64,000 bases of DNA from Anthonomus grandis grandis. Its lineage: Eukaryota > Arthropoda > Insecta > Coleoptera > Curculionidae. Positions 54,141 through 64,000 of the stretch are shown one piece after another. The notes under the pieces are model-generated. The model worked only from the letters and a program-made list of their open reading frames with translations, was not told the origin of the DNA and did no database searches. Each line of letters begins with the position of its first letter. Positions within the stretch are counted from its first letter, which is position 1. A program made the position numbers and the translations under genes. The DNA is taken from positions 25,399,167 to 25,463,166 of the forward strand of contig NC_065547.1 in the NCBI RefSeq assembly GCF_022605725.1, given 5' to 3'.

Positions 54141-55369
54141 TATCCAGTTTGCAATAAGACTTTAAAAATAATAATAATCGTAAATTATTTGGGATATTAG
54201 CAAGTAAATTTTTAAAATCCACTTGAATGCCTAGAAGAAGCCTAGCTGCAAACCATAGCCGAGTTGTTTGAGTTCACCAACTCTCAGACAATAATGTCAA
54301 ATCAATTTTCTAATTTTTCCTACAGTATATATTTTTCTTAATACACTAAATATTTTTATAATTTTTAATATTTAACAGCTAAAAAATTTTATTTTATTTG
54401 GTAACTAATAATATATTCTTTGAGACTATCACCAAACTTTTCAGAATAAAAAAATATTATTAACAAAAATGTTAATGAAAATAAAGCAACTTGGCAACGT
54501 AGAATACGATGTTGCCGCTTTGTGTCTTTTTTTGTATATATTTTTGGATGTTTGTGAAGCTAGCGGCCGATTGACATCCTGCAACCAAAATCAAGAACGC
54601 AGCATATGTCGTTTGCCAGCAACCTATTTATAGTCCGCGCTCGCTGGTATTTAATTGAGTGCCCGCATCTCCTATAATTCCCAAGGAATTTTAATAATTT
54701 TTTGCACAGATAATAAAAATTGAAAAGTAAATCGATTTATGGTAAGTTTTTTGCGAAAATTAATTAAAAAGTCAAATTTTTAAGAAATTAGGAAGATTCT
54801 CCCAACTCCCAAAAGGTTTGGATAATTTTTTTCTGTAATATATAATAAATCCCTACTTGACTTGAGAGAGTTGCAAAACGAAAGTTTTATGGTAAACAGT
54901 TATTGAATTGTTAGATGTTAAAAAATATAAACGGCTTTAACTCCCAAAGGAAAAGTTTTATCCATATCCTTTGAGAGTTTTGGGAGTGAGAACAACTTAA
55001 TATTTTTTTACTAAGAAAATTTCGTTTGCAGATATTTGCAACCATCTCAAATCCGTTTTCATATTGATTATATATTATAGAAAAAAGTTGATATTAGATT
55101 TGAACTAGATCTTGGATCAACTCAACTGCTGCATGAGCCATACAGTCTCTAATCCAGGGATGAAAAATATTGTTTTGCATTATTCTGGCTTTCGGAGATT
55201 TTTTTTATCTTCCAGGAATTTGACGATTTTTTTACGTTCTTCTAATTTTTTTAATTCTTTTTCTTTCAACTTTTGTTGTTTCATGAATTGAAAATTTTTT
55301 TATGTTTTCTAGGCTTTTGGAGTAACTTTCTACGTTTTCCAATCATTATAAGGAAATTGCACTTATTTT
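54141..55369. other. Intronic, no gene
   Basis: No family recognised. A balanced-composition patch at 54540-54690 (AGCTAGCGGCCGATTGACAT) may be unique or regulatory sequence; inference. Confidence 0.35.
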
Positions 55370-55660
55370 GCAGATGAGTTCTTTATAACCTATTTTGCAG
55401 ATGACATAGTAGCAGGTTAAGGCTATGAGACACTCCACTTACTGGTCAGTTAATGCATACCTCACATTATATATTGATGTTGAGAAAATTGTGTTTATTT
55501 AAAAAGTTCTATGAAAAATTATATGGTTTTCAATGTGATTCAAGTAGTCTAAGAATATTTCTTTTATAGGATTTGTCTACTTGGGGCAATTTTTGCTATA
55601 TTAAGCGAGTAATAAATAATACGTATAAAAATTATTCATTTCATGATTAAACTTCCATTT
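55370..55660 (+). pseudogene. LINE RT scrap, second copy of the 53.6 kb family
   Basis: TYFADDIVAG keeps the FADD catalytic box; the following GYETLHLLVS corresponds to CETLDVVAS of the 53.6 kb copy, and GLSTWGNFCY-like sequence ends it. Confidence 0.5.
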
Positions 55661-58600
55661 ACAGTGAGTTCCTTCTTATTATTTCCTATGGAAATCCTGG
55701 TTTTTCGCGAAAGAAGCTTTTGTGGAGCGTAAATAGCCATTTTTGTGATTTATTTTTGAATCATAGATCAGTACTTCTTGCTTTGCAATTGATGGTTGAA
55801 GTGACACGTTAGCCCCTTGTTGCTAGCTGTGACGTTGCCAATGCGCTGTTTTGACGTTCTTTTCTTCCTGTATGTGTCTTATTAGGAGAATTTTTCTGGC
55901 AATTGAGTTCTTTGTTTATAGCAATCTACGCAGGTTTTAAGATGAATTTTTAGTTTTTCTAGTTTTTTTTTAAATTTCTTTTCGAGGAAGACGATTCTAG
56001 ATCATTCTCAGTTAGCTCGTTACTTATGATCGCACGTTATCTTGGCATTTTTGCAAACTTTACCCTTTATAGGATAATAAAGGATAGGACCCTTTTTAGG
56101 GGATAATAGTGGTCCAGTTACATTTGAAATTTCGGTATAGTTGTACTCGTATTGGGAAATCGTAATTTTGCCCAGAAGGGAATTTTATATCAACCTCCAG
56201 GGGTTCATTTAAGACCAAACCTACTGCATCACATTCCTTAGTGGCGCGGTTTTGGTAACCGTTATTTATTCGCGAGGTAAGATTTGATATCTACCTGATA
56301 ATATCTACTTGATACTATTGTAATAGAAAATATTTCTTTTAGAGCTTTTATTTTTTAGTTTTTTCGTTTTTGGTGTTCTCCTAGTTTCTCTTTGGTCTTG
56401 GATTTATCCTGTACTCCGATTTACCTTTGGGTAAACCTTAAGTCTTTTGAAATTCTGCAATACCTTGTGTACCAGGCTTGACTGATAGTTAAAGCTTTGG
56501 ATCTTTTGAATTCTGACCATTTTTTTTCGAATTGACGAACTGACTTAGAACATCTTGTCCCTGTAGTGGCTGGAACCACCTACAAAATTAGTGGCGACTG
56601 ATCTTGTGATACTGATACTTGCAGTAAGTAAGTGACTCTGATATATACCAAATATTCTAAGTAATTTGATTATGATTCCTATGCTGGTCTGTGTAAATGT
56701 ATAAATATTGCATCTTGACTTTCATTTTTCTGTATATTTGTCCACTAATATTTTGAAAAGTGCGCCAGGCCTTTTGATTAAAAATTTGGTGGCGTTCATT
56801 ATTATTTCAAACGTTCTAGTTAACATATGTTTAATTTAAATTTAGATGAGCTGTTAACATTTCGGATTTAACAAACTTACCCCTGAATAGAGTGAAATAT
56901 TGAGCGGTTGAATTTCTAATTTAGTGAGGCAAAAAAACGACCTTCCAGGTCTTTAAGATTTTTATTTTTCTTTTAGAATCTAGATAAAAACAAATAGTTT
57001 TCTTTAACAATTGACCAATATACCCACCAAATACCACTTTTAATACACAACCTTTGGTCACAAATTCTCAAGAAAAAATAATAATTAACTTGGTCTAATT
57101 TTGACTACCAGTGAGAAATAAAAACTGTAGCTACTGAAACTTAAAATAACTTGAACTTGATTGAAATTTGCCTTGTTTGATTTTAAGCGTATAATGCAAA
57201 TGGTACCCAATGTTTATACCTAACCTTTATAATTAAGTAACCCTTAGATAATAATTTAACATCTTTTTGCGTCTTTCAAAAATGGTTTTTCGTTTTTTTT
57301 TAGCCATATAAAGTATTTTTTCACTGTATCCAGGAATTGGAAATAATTTTTAACGTTGTCTAGGCTTTTGGAGTAAAATTCTATTAGTAATTTCCTAAAA
57401 TTATTTTCTAAAGGAATTCGGAAAGTTTAAATGTAAAAATATAATGGCAATCGTTTAGTATTTATGATTCATTAGGTTCGATTCTCAGACATATCGGTGA
57501 CATTCAAAAAATAACAACCCCCATAAAATTGGCCTCAGCTAATCACCATCAAAAATTACCACTTTACCATAAAACTAAATAGGGCCCCATAAATTCATAA
57601 TAGCACGACAGATTCTCTAAAGTGGAATCCTGATTGAAATATTGCCTATTGACTTATTCATGCCCACAACAGTCAAACGGCTTGAAATTTATTACTGGAA
57701 CCTATACTTGAGATGCGTTTTCTAGTAGCTCGAGGCCGTGGAAAAAAAAGCTGACAAAGAACGGTTTATTTTATTTTTTCGAAACAATATGCGTGTATGA
57801 AAATATCCTTCGGTGGCAGACCAAATAAACATTATTTTTCAGATGTTAACTGGGCCTAATGGGCGTGTATCCAGGTTTATTTTTAGCTAAGTACGAGCAT
57901 TTTAAAACCGCATACAAGACTTGCGACACTAATTTTTTCGGATAATTTCGGGGCAATTTGACTGTATTCTATCAATCTTCACTGGGGTTCTTGATAATCT
58001 AGTCAGACCATAAAAGCGATATTTATATTGTTATTTTAAGAAGATTTATGATCTTAGGAGAGCAAAAAGTGATGTTTGTACAAGTGCGACCCAGCCAGAC
58101 ATTATTTGTTAGAGAAATTAATTTATAGTAGGACTATGGTTTTAAAATTATACAACTGATGGAGATAACCATTCAAAAACTAGTTTTATAGAGAGGACAC
58201 CCGCTACCAACAGGCCCTATAGTGCGTGGGTGCCATTGAATGAACCCATAAGCAGGTAGAGAGAGGATTCATTCACTTCTTCGACATTTTCATAATTTAT
58301 CTCTAAATTCGGGTGTGTTACAGAATCAATATGTGGACTACCTGTTTTCTGACTTTTTATGACCATAATAAATTATATCCTGTTTTCACAAGCCATAAGG
58401 GACTCTTTTTAAATCAGCCAAATAATGGGGCGAAACCTACATAAAGCCCATTTTCGAACTTTCATTCTAATGTAACCTGACAACTTTGGTAATGAGTACC
58501 GTAAGGGCGCGAAAATCCTTTTAAGTGCAATCTTATTTCCCAGAGAGTTTATCTTGAAAGGGCCGTATTTAATCCTAAGATATCCGTTCACATGCCAGTC

Positions 58601-59339
58601 TATTTACAAACGAAATCAAACAAAACGACAGCTATAATTTACCTTTAAACTTTACGGCGGGTTTAAATGCCATATTAACGTCAACAGAATGTTTCTGATA
58701 TATGAATAAATTACGATTGGGATTTGATTGTTCTTTTCCGGTAGCTGATTAAATTAGATTTTTTTGATTACATGGGTTGGGGTGCGACAGGATCGGACTT
58801 TAAAAGAAACAAAAAGCAGGCTTGTTTATAGTTAGAAACTAGGCAAAATTTTGGTGCTATCAACATTTTCTCTATCTATAGTAATTTGACGCTTTTACCA
58901 ATTAACTTTGTTTTGTACAAATTTCATGGTTAAGCTTTACTTTCACAATTTAGAGCTTGGTCTTTACATATGACATTGTAAAAAAATATTAACAATTCAA
59001 GTTTTATGAAAGTGATTAATAATTGTCAAAAAATAGGCAACCAACATGACATAGTTGGTATCGTGGAAACATTAACAGAGAGAAACATCAAATTTTAATA
59101 AAGAAATTTTAAGAAGAAATTGAATATCTGAAGCAAGAAATTTAACAACAAATTAATGAGAGAAAGAGCCCTAAAAATGGAAGGCTAGTAATAAATATTA
59201 AGAGTTTAAAGAAATTTTACTTTTTAAATAATCATCATGGTCTAATTAAAGTCACTGTTTATTGCAAAGTGCTTCAACTTCCTAAGATAGACTCAACTCA
59301 CTCTCGCATTAATAAGAATGAAAGCTAGAATGGAAAGTT
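55661..59339. other. Intronic, no gene
   Basis: No transposon or gene recognised. Words like CTAGGCTTTTGGAGTAA occur at about 55310 and 57360, traces of an old repeat. The patches 57480-57760 and 58370-58700 are balanced in composition and could be unique or conserved intronic DNA. Confidence 0.35.
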
Positions 59340-59470
59340 AAATAGAAAAAGGTTTATCGGGATACTCCCAACAATGAGAAGCAGAACCAGCAAAGACGGT
59401 ACCTGTTGACAAGGATTTCTGCTTTTTTGCTTCTTCAAGGCAGGCCAACCAGAAACAGAAAAATAAAAAA
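59340..59470 (+). repeat. Diverged direct repeat, copy A
   Basis: GAGAAGCAGAACCAGCAAAG through GATTTCTGCTTTTTTGCTTC and TTCAAGGCAGGCCAACCAG; related to 60540-60655. Confidence 0.6.
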
Positions 59471-59846
59471 AAAGAGATCACGATTAACTCCGGTTTCCAT
59501 ACTGTGTGTAAATCATCATTTTCTTTTATTTTTAATGAATATATTTTTTGTTATAAATTTAATGGCATAAATTATGGTTTTGCGAACCAGTCTAATATTT
59601 TTATATTTAAACGCTCAGCGCATCCTGTAAAGGCACGACGATTTCAAGTCTACGCAGTACCTATTAAAGGTGGTTATGCTAAATGGACAATATCAGCGAC
59701 AGGGATTCCTGCTGGATGGAATTAAGGAACCACATAAGTGCATTTCCATTTTTTACGTTGAGCATTTGATCCTAGTCGTTTTCTAAATTATGTAATATAA
59801 ATATACAGTCCATTTTTTTTATCAAAGTAAATTCGCAATTCGGCAA

Positions 59847-60117
59847 CACACAATATCGTCCCCTCAATGCCAATGTGCAAATTTTTCTATATGCCAAAAT
59901 AATGAATGTGCTGTCTTAAAGAAAATAAATTAAAAAATTAAAAATCAATATAAATTTAATTTGCAACTCGAACAGTGACTAATCCTAATTATACATCAGC
60001 ACTCACAAAAAAAGAGTGTATTTTTAGTGCTCATTCCAATATTAAATAGGGGTTTTCTCAAAACTACAAATTTGCACATTCGCGGTTTTGGCATTGGAGG
60101 GATGATATAATAGTGTG
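59847..60117. mobile_element. ~270 bp MITE-like inverted repeat
   Basis: ATATCGTCCCCTCAATGCCA at the left and, in inverted form, GGCATTGGAGGGATGATAT at 60090-60108. An inner word AATGTGCAAATTT is also inverted (59872 and 60068). No coding content. Confidence 0.6.
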
Positions 60118-60480
60118 ATACTACCTTAACTCGAGTCGATACAAAGAGTTAATATTAGTAATAAATATTTTTTCTACTACCGTGCGTCAAGTACTCACTT
60201 TACACACTTCCCAGGTAAAGGTTCTTCCCAGGTCGCAGGATTTATAAAGTTTGATTTTTTAGGCACTAGTGCGTAAAAAGTAATTTGTTGTCCTATATTT
60301 GACACTCATAATTTGACGTTTTTTACGAAAATTAATTTGGTAATTTTGATTTTTTTTTGTACCTACTACCTACCGAAGTAACGTAGTAGAAAAAATTTTG
60401 TAGGTTACACGGGTGCAAAATTCCCTTTTTTATTACTGGAAATTGGCGCATGCGCCTAAAAAAAGAATCATTTTACACAC

Positions 60481-60528
60481 TTATAATTAATAATAATAAA
60501 ATAACTATTATAATTAATAATAATAAAT
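60481..60528. repeat. Tandem repeat, 28 bp spacing
   Basis: TTATAATTAATAATAATAAA at 60481 and 60509. Confidence 0.85.
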
Positions 60529-60539
60529 GGTTAAATAGC

Positions 60540-60655
60540 AAAATAATATGTTTATCGAGATATTCCATATGACGGGAACCAAACAAGCAAAATCGTACTT
60601 GCTGACACGTGTTTCTGCTTCTTAGCTTCTTCACGGCAGGGCACCCAAAAAAAGT
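60540..60655 (+). repeat. Diverged direct repeat, copy B
   Basis: CTGACACGTGTTTCTGCTTC then TTAGCTTCTTCACGGCAGGG match copy A at 59340-59470. Probably ends of an unrecognised element. Confidence 0.6.
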
Positions 60656-60849
60656 CATTATAATTAAGTAACAATAAGTTTATAACTTTAAGGTGCCTTC
60701 TATTAAAGATATGTCAAAATTATTGTTTTCTAAAGGTAAAATATCTGTTGATTTTTTTGACATGATTGAACTGCAATGCTGGTTACAATAAAATTTTATT
60801 CGTTACTTACGAAATAGGCCTACCTTTTTTCTTTGTTGCCACCCTTAGC

Positions 60850-60917
60850 TATAATAGTAATACACTTACATATAATAGTAATACAATATAATAGTAATAC
60901 ATTTATAGTAATACACT
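60850..60917. repeat. ATAATAGTAATACA-type tandem array
   Basis: Four imperfect units of a TAATAGTAATACA word with variable spacers. Confidence 0.8.
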
Positions 60918-62784
60918 TATACAGTGTGTTATATGTAGTGTTCACTTCATTATTTATATATTCTACGCACCCTAACACTTCGTTGACCTGCATTAGCATT
61001 AACAGGTCGTTTGCTGGTATGGTATTTTGTTGTTCTGAGTATAGTATGATCTCCCTATAAATTTGCTTTCTGTAACACATTGTCTCATAAATTATCTGCA
61101 TTTCTCAGACAATTTTATAAAGACGATATGTGATGTCTTATATTGTCTCATACATGTTATATATACAAATTCTTGTAAGGTATTCCTTAATTGCTTGTGT
61201 ACGAAGTACATCTAATGTAGGTCCATCTAGTCTAATGAAGGGACTAGCACATTCATTTTAAAAAAATGATTCGCTTTCTCAGTTTTTGATATACTGCTGT
61301 GTCCCAGTACTCACACAAGTTATCTATTATTTCCTAACTTCTAGTTCTAGTAGGTAGTTCCATACCAGCTTCGATCTCGGATGCAAGTCCTTCAAGGCTG
61401 GCTGGCTTTAAGTCATTATTAAAATCAGCTTGTTGTAGGTTCTCCTATTGTTTTCTCTTGCAAATTCGAGTATTGCAAAGATTTATATGTGAATTACCAA
61501 TATCCTTATGGATTATCTCTAGTCAAGAGTTTTCTTCAAAAATTCTAGTTTCCGCGCCTTTACCTTTATATCGTTTATTAACCAGATCAGATCCCCTCGA
61601 ATCTTATGGTCGCTGTCGTTCCACTCTTATTCTCTGCCTATGATATGCAACTTCGGAGGGTAAAGTTATATCTGGGATGATCCGACATAATTTCTAATGT
61701 TTCACTATCATATTGGCCGGAATTTTTGATTTCTAGTTAAATCGAATTGACTATTGTTATATATTATCCGCTGCAGTCCCAGTCTGTCCTTCCTTGGACA
61801 ATCAAAGGAAGTAACAGGAGGTCCAGGCCTCAATGGATGCTGTGGGGGCTGTTTTCATCTTGCTGTAATTTCCATTACCACACCATTAGCCACCACGCTG
61901 GCGTTCTACAAATAGTAGTTCTCAGTATTATCCTAATGCAGTATATTATCTGTCAATGCATTTGTCAAACTATTATATTCAGTTTTGTTTGGTTTCATTT
62001 GTTAATGGAATTAACAATGACCAAATCTCCCTATTTTAGATTTAAAAGGACTGATGGAATATTGCCTCATACAACTACATAATAACCATTAACAGAGGAG
62101 TACAATATAAGGCAGAAAGTTAGTTTCTAAAAAGTTGAGGCAAACATTCTTTCTGCCATAAATATTTATGAGATTTATTTTTTTTTATTTTTGAACTTTA
62201 TAATAAAATTGTAAATTACGCATTGCAGAAATTGCGCAAAATCCCGAAATCTTGATACTAAGTTAAATTTGACCAATAGGAGCATTAACCGGGATTCGCG
62301 TTTAGTAAGCTTATGAACTTATTTTATTCCTTAATTACAAAATTTAACAAATACACAAAATGTTTATAGGGCTAATTTATTTATCAACTTTCTCTATCTA
62401 TTTAACTACATTGGTTTTGTATATTATATATGTTACGCTTAATAGTCGAATTCGGGGATTGCCCGAAAAAAATACGCAATTTTTGTTTTGAGCAAGAAAT
62501 ATTTCCCAAACCCGAAAAAAATATTTTATACGACTTTTGAGCATTACAAAATAAACAAAACTATTTTTGCGCAATTTAATATGCACAGAACTAGATTTGA
62601 ATATTTCTAAATGACCAGCTCTAATTCTGCTTTTTTTATTCAATTAGCGCCAGCATTGGAATAAATCAGATATAAAGTTGGAAATGGTATTTAAATTTAT
62701 TTTATTTAAATTAAAAATATTCTAGCAAATACAAAATCAAACAAATAATTATTCTTTGGTAAGTATCCAGTTAATTTAAAAATA
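60918..62784. other. Intronic, no gene recognised
   Basis: The - strand around 61300-61460 reads LQYSNLQEKTIGEPTTS and EGLASEIEAGMELP-like pieces that look like an eroded gene or retroelement, but I cannot name it. Open frames at 61747-62082 and 62398-62643 have no recognised similarity. Confidence 0.35.
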
Positions 62785-64000
62785 TTATTTATTTAAACAA
62801 GAGCTTGAATGATGATATTTAGAATTACAAAGGACATTTTTCTTTCGACAAGAGCATGATCTGCTAATACACGTTTTAATGCACATACATGAAATAAATC
62901 CTTGTTTAGACCCTGATATATTGGATGATGCTATTCTAAGTGATATTTCTTTGTCGTTCTTGTCGCCAAAATTGTTGTTCTCTATAAAAATATTATTATC
63001 AGCCAACTGAAACTCGTTTCTACAAAAATGTTTTTGTAAAATTCCAGATTTTGTTGCTAATTTGTAAAACTCATCAATTGACTGAACAACTGCCATTACA
63101 TTTCGTGGTGCTAATCTGCCACGATCCACGTTTGGTATGCGTACAAGGACATTGTCGCCAACTGAGGCTGGTTTAAATTTTTTATTTGATTGTGCGAGCA
63201 TTAAATTGGCTTGTACTTCCAAAACTCTTTTAGCGTTTTCACGATTCGTAATTATATAGCAGGAACGTTGGCAAAGAAAACATTGAAACTCTGATTCCAA
63301 TTCGTTGTTAACTTTTAAAATGCTGCAGGCATGAATTTTTTCCTTTGCACTTTGAGCAATTTTCCACGATGGTTTTTGACACACAGTACATAACGAAAGT
63401 TCATTTTCGTTTCTCATGTTTTCAATGGCTATATTAATTTTAGAAATTTCTTCTACTCCTTTTTCACTATCTTGAATAAAATCCTACACTTCACTATCCG
63501 CCATATTTTTTAAATCAATAATAGAAAGTTGCACTTCGGTATCATCCATATTATCCTTGTTAACTATATGAACTTGCACTTTACTATTTGCCATATTTTC
63601 CCTATGAATCATAGCAACTTTCACGTCATTTTCAACTGTTTCGGTTTCATCTATAGATCCTATAGTATTTTGAAGTTCGTTGCTTTCATTTAACAGTTTT
63701 TCGAGATCGTCTTCAGTTTCCAAAAAAGCAACTAAATCTTGGGGCAAGTCAGTATCCTTTAGGCTTTAAACCATTTCTCTGAGCGCAACCAAACATAGCC
63801 TCGTATGGGGATCGCTTAATTGCACTGTGGTAGCTTCTATTTTTTTCGACTGGACGAAACACAGTCCATCGGCCCAGTGTTTTGTATTTTCATCAGACGT
63901 CCAACATATAAGAGCATCTCGCACATCTCTGTTACACTGTTCTACAGAACCTTGACTCTGTGAGTGGCGCGGTTTTCCATGACCGATTTTCAAATGTGGC
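62785..64000 (-). pseudogene. Ginger/KRBA2-like integrase-derived gene, C-terminal part
   Basis: At the window edge the - strand reads IGHGKPRHSQSQGSVEQCNR, the end of an rve-type integrase core as in KRBA2 and Ginger-like proteins. A frameshift near 63845 changes to RSYHSAIKRSPYEAMFGCAQ with RNGLKPKGY and then a stop. A linker frame (63747-63484) is acidic and ends in a stop. The last frame (63417-62785) has a CxxC segment, then SVGDNVLVRIPNVDRGRLAP, NVMAVVQSIDEFYKL and a cysteine-rich tail CMCIKTCISRSCSCRKKNVL. This order matches KRBA2/SCAND3-like proteins. The integrase catalytic residues lie beyond 64000. Confidence 0.75.

Larger units (their letters stand above)
18293..64000 (+). other. 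Presumed first long intron of netrin
   Basis: Starts with the donor GTAAGTGA. I looked for the next exon (a CNCNLHARRCRFN-type EGF block) on the + strand and saw none up to 64000. Long introns after this exon are common in insect netrins. The alternative is that the contig is misassembled or the gene is broken; the exon itself shows no defect. Confidence 0.55.

Noticed and set aside
57440..57500. GGTTCGATTCTC near 57474 resembling a tRNA T-arm box
   Set aside because: No acceptor stem, D-arm or anticodon arm can be drawn upstream.
59504..59725. ORF ending HPVKARRFQVYAVPIKGG, considered as an exon
   Set aside because: No splice signals of note, no recognised family, and the first half is AT-rich filler.
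60830..60920. Considered the ATAATAGTAATACA units as a CRISPR-like array
   Set aside because: Units are too short and spacers are of the same simple composition; it is a tandem repeat.
61747..62082. 111-codon + strand ORF
   Set aside because: No recognisable domain; composition fits chance translation.

Overview
The window looks like AT-rich genomic DNA from an arthropod, most likely an insect. One host gene is recognisable: the first coding exon of a netrin (17089-18292, + strand). It encodes a signal peptide, a laminin N-terminal domain, an acidic spacer and the start of the first laminin-type EGF repeat, and it ends at a clear splice donor. I found no second netrin exon, so nearly everything from 18293 to the right end is probably one very long netrin intron. 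No rRNA, tRNA or CRISPR array was recognised. The rest is dominated by transposable elements at many stages of decay.

Layout. 0-17 kb, upstream of netrin: a gutted PIF/Harbinger element (32-1168); a mariner-type element (1975-3289); a Tc1 remnant (3.8-4.2 kb); a transposase-like gene on the - strand (8942 down to 5025) split in two by a 2.2 kb element with roughly 500 bp inverted termini that carries its own ORF; a second broken gene at 9.4-10.3 kb surrounded by at least eight copies of a short GATAAYGGAGGTGAY-like motif; a 2.8 kb inverted-repeat element (11.56-14.39 kb); and a mariner remnant (14.86-15.60 kb). A GC-rich leader then precedes netrin.

18-30 kb: clustered mariner-type and Tc1 remnants, a long-armed (about 600 bp) foldback mariner element with a nearly full transposase ORF (25088-27467), and a 5'-truncated LINE inserted exactly at its right edge with a perfect 12 bp target duplication. 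30-44 kb: a complete but frameshifted pogo/Tigger-like element with 24 bp termini and TA duplications (30425-33616), remnants of three LINEs, a second transposase-like pseudogene (40985-42131), and the best-preserved element of the window, a 1.52 kb mariner with an uninterrupted 361-residue transposase (42584-44106). 44-64 kb: a mariner remnant split by another palindromic mariner (46.26-49.22 kb), LINE fragments, MITE-like inverted repeats, and at the right edge a Ginger/KRBA2-like integrase-derived pseudogene that runs out of the window.

Recurrent theme: wherever I could count it, the mariner-type transposases have 41 residues between the second and third catalytic aspartates (DD41D), in contrast to the canonical DD34D/E. 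About eleven such copies lie here, several as long palindromes. Family assignments are from my own reading of motifs, without database searches. All cis-regulatory suggestions inside the intron are inference.
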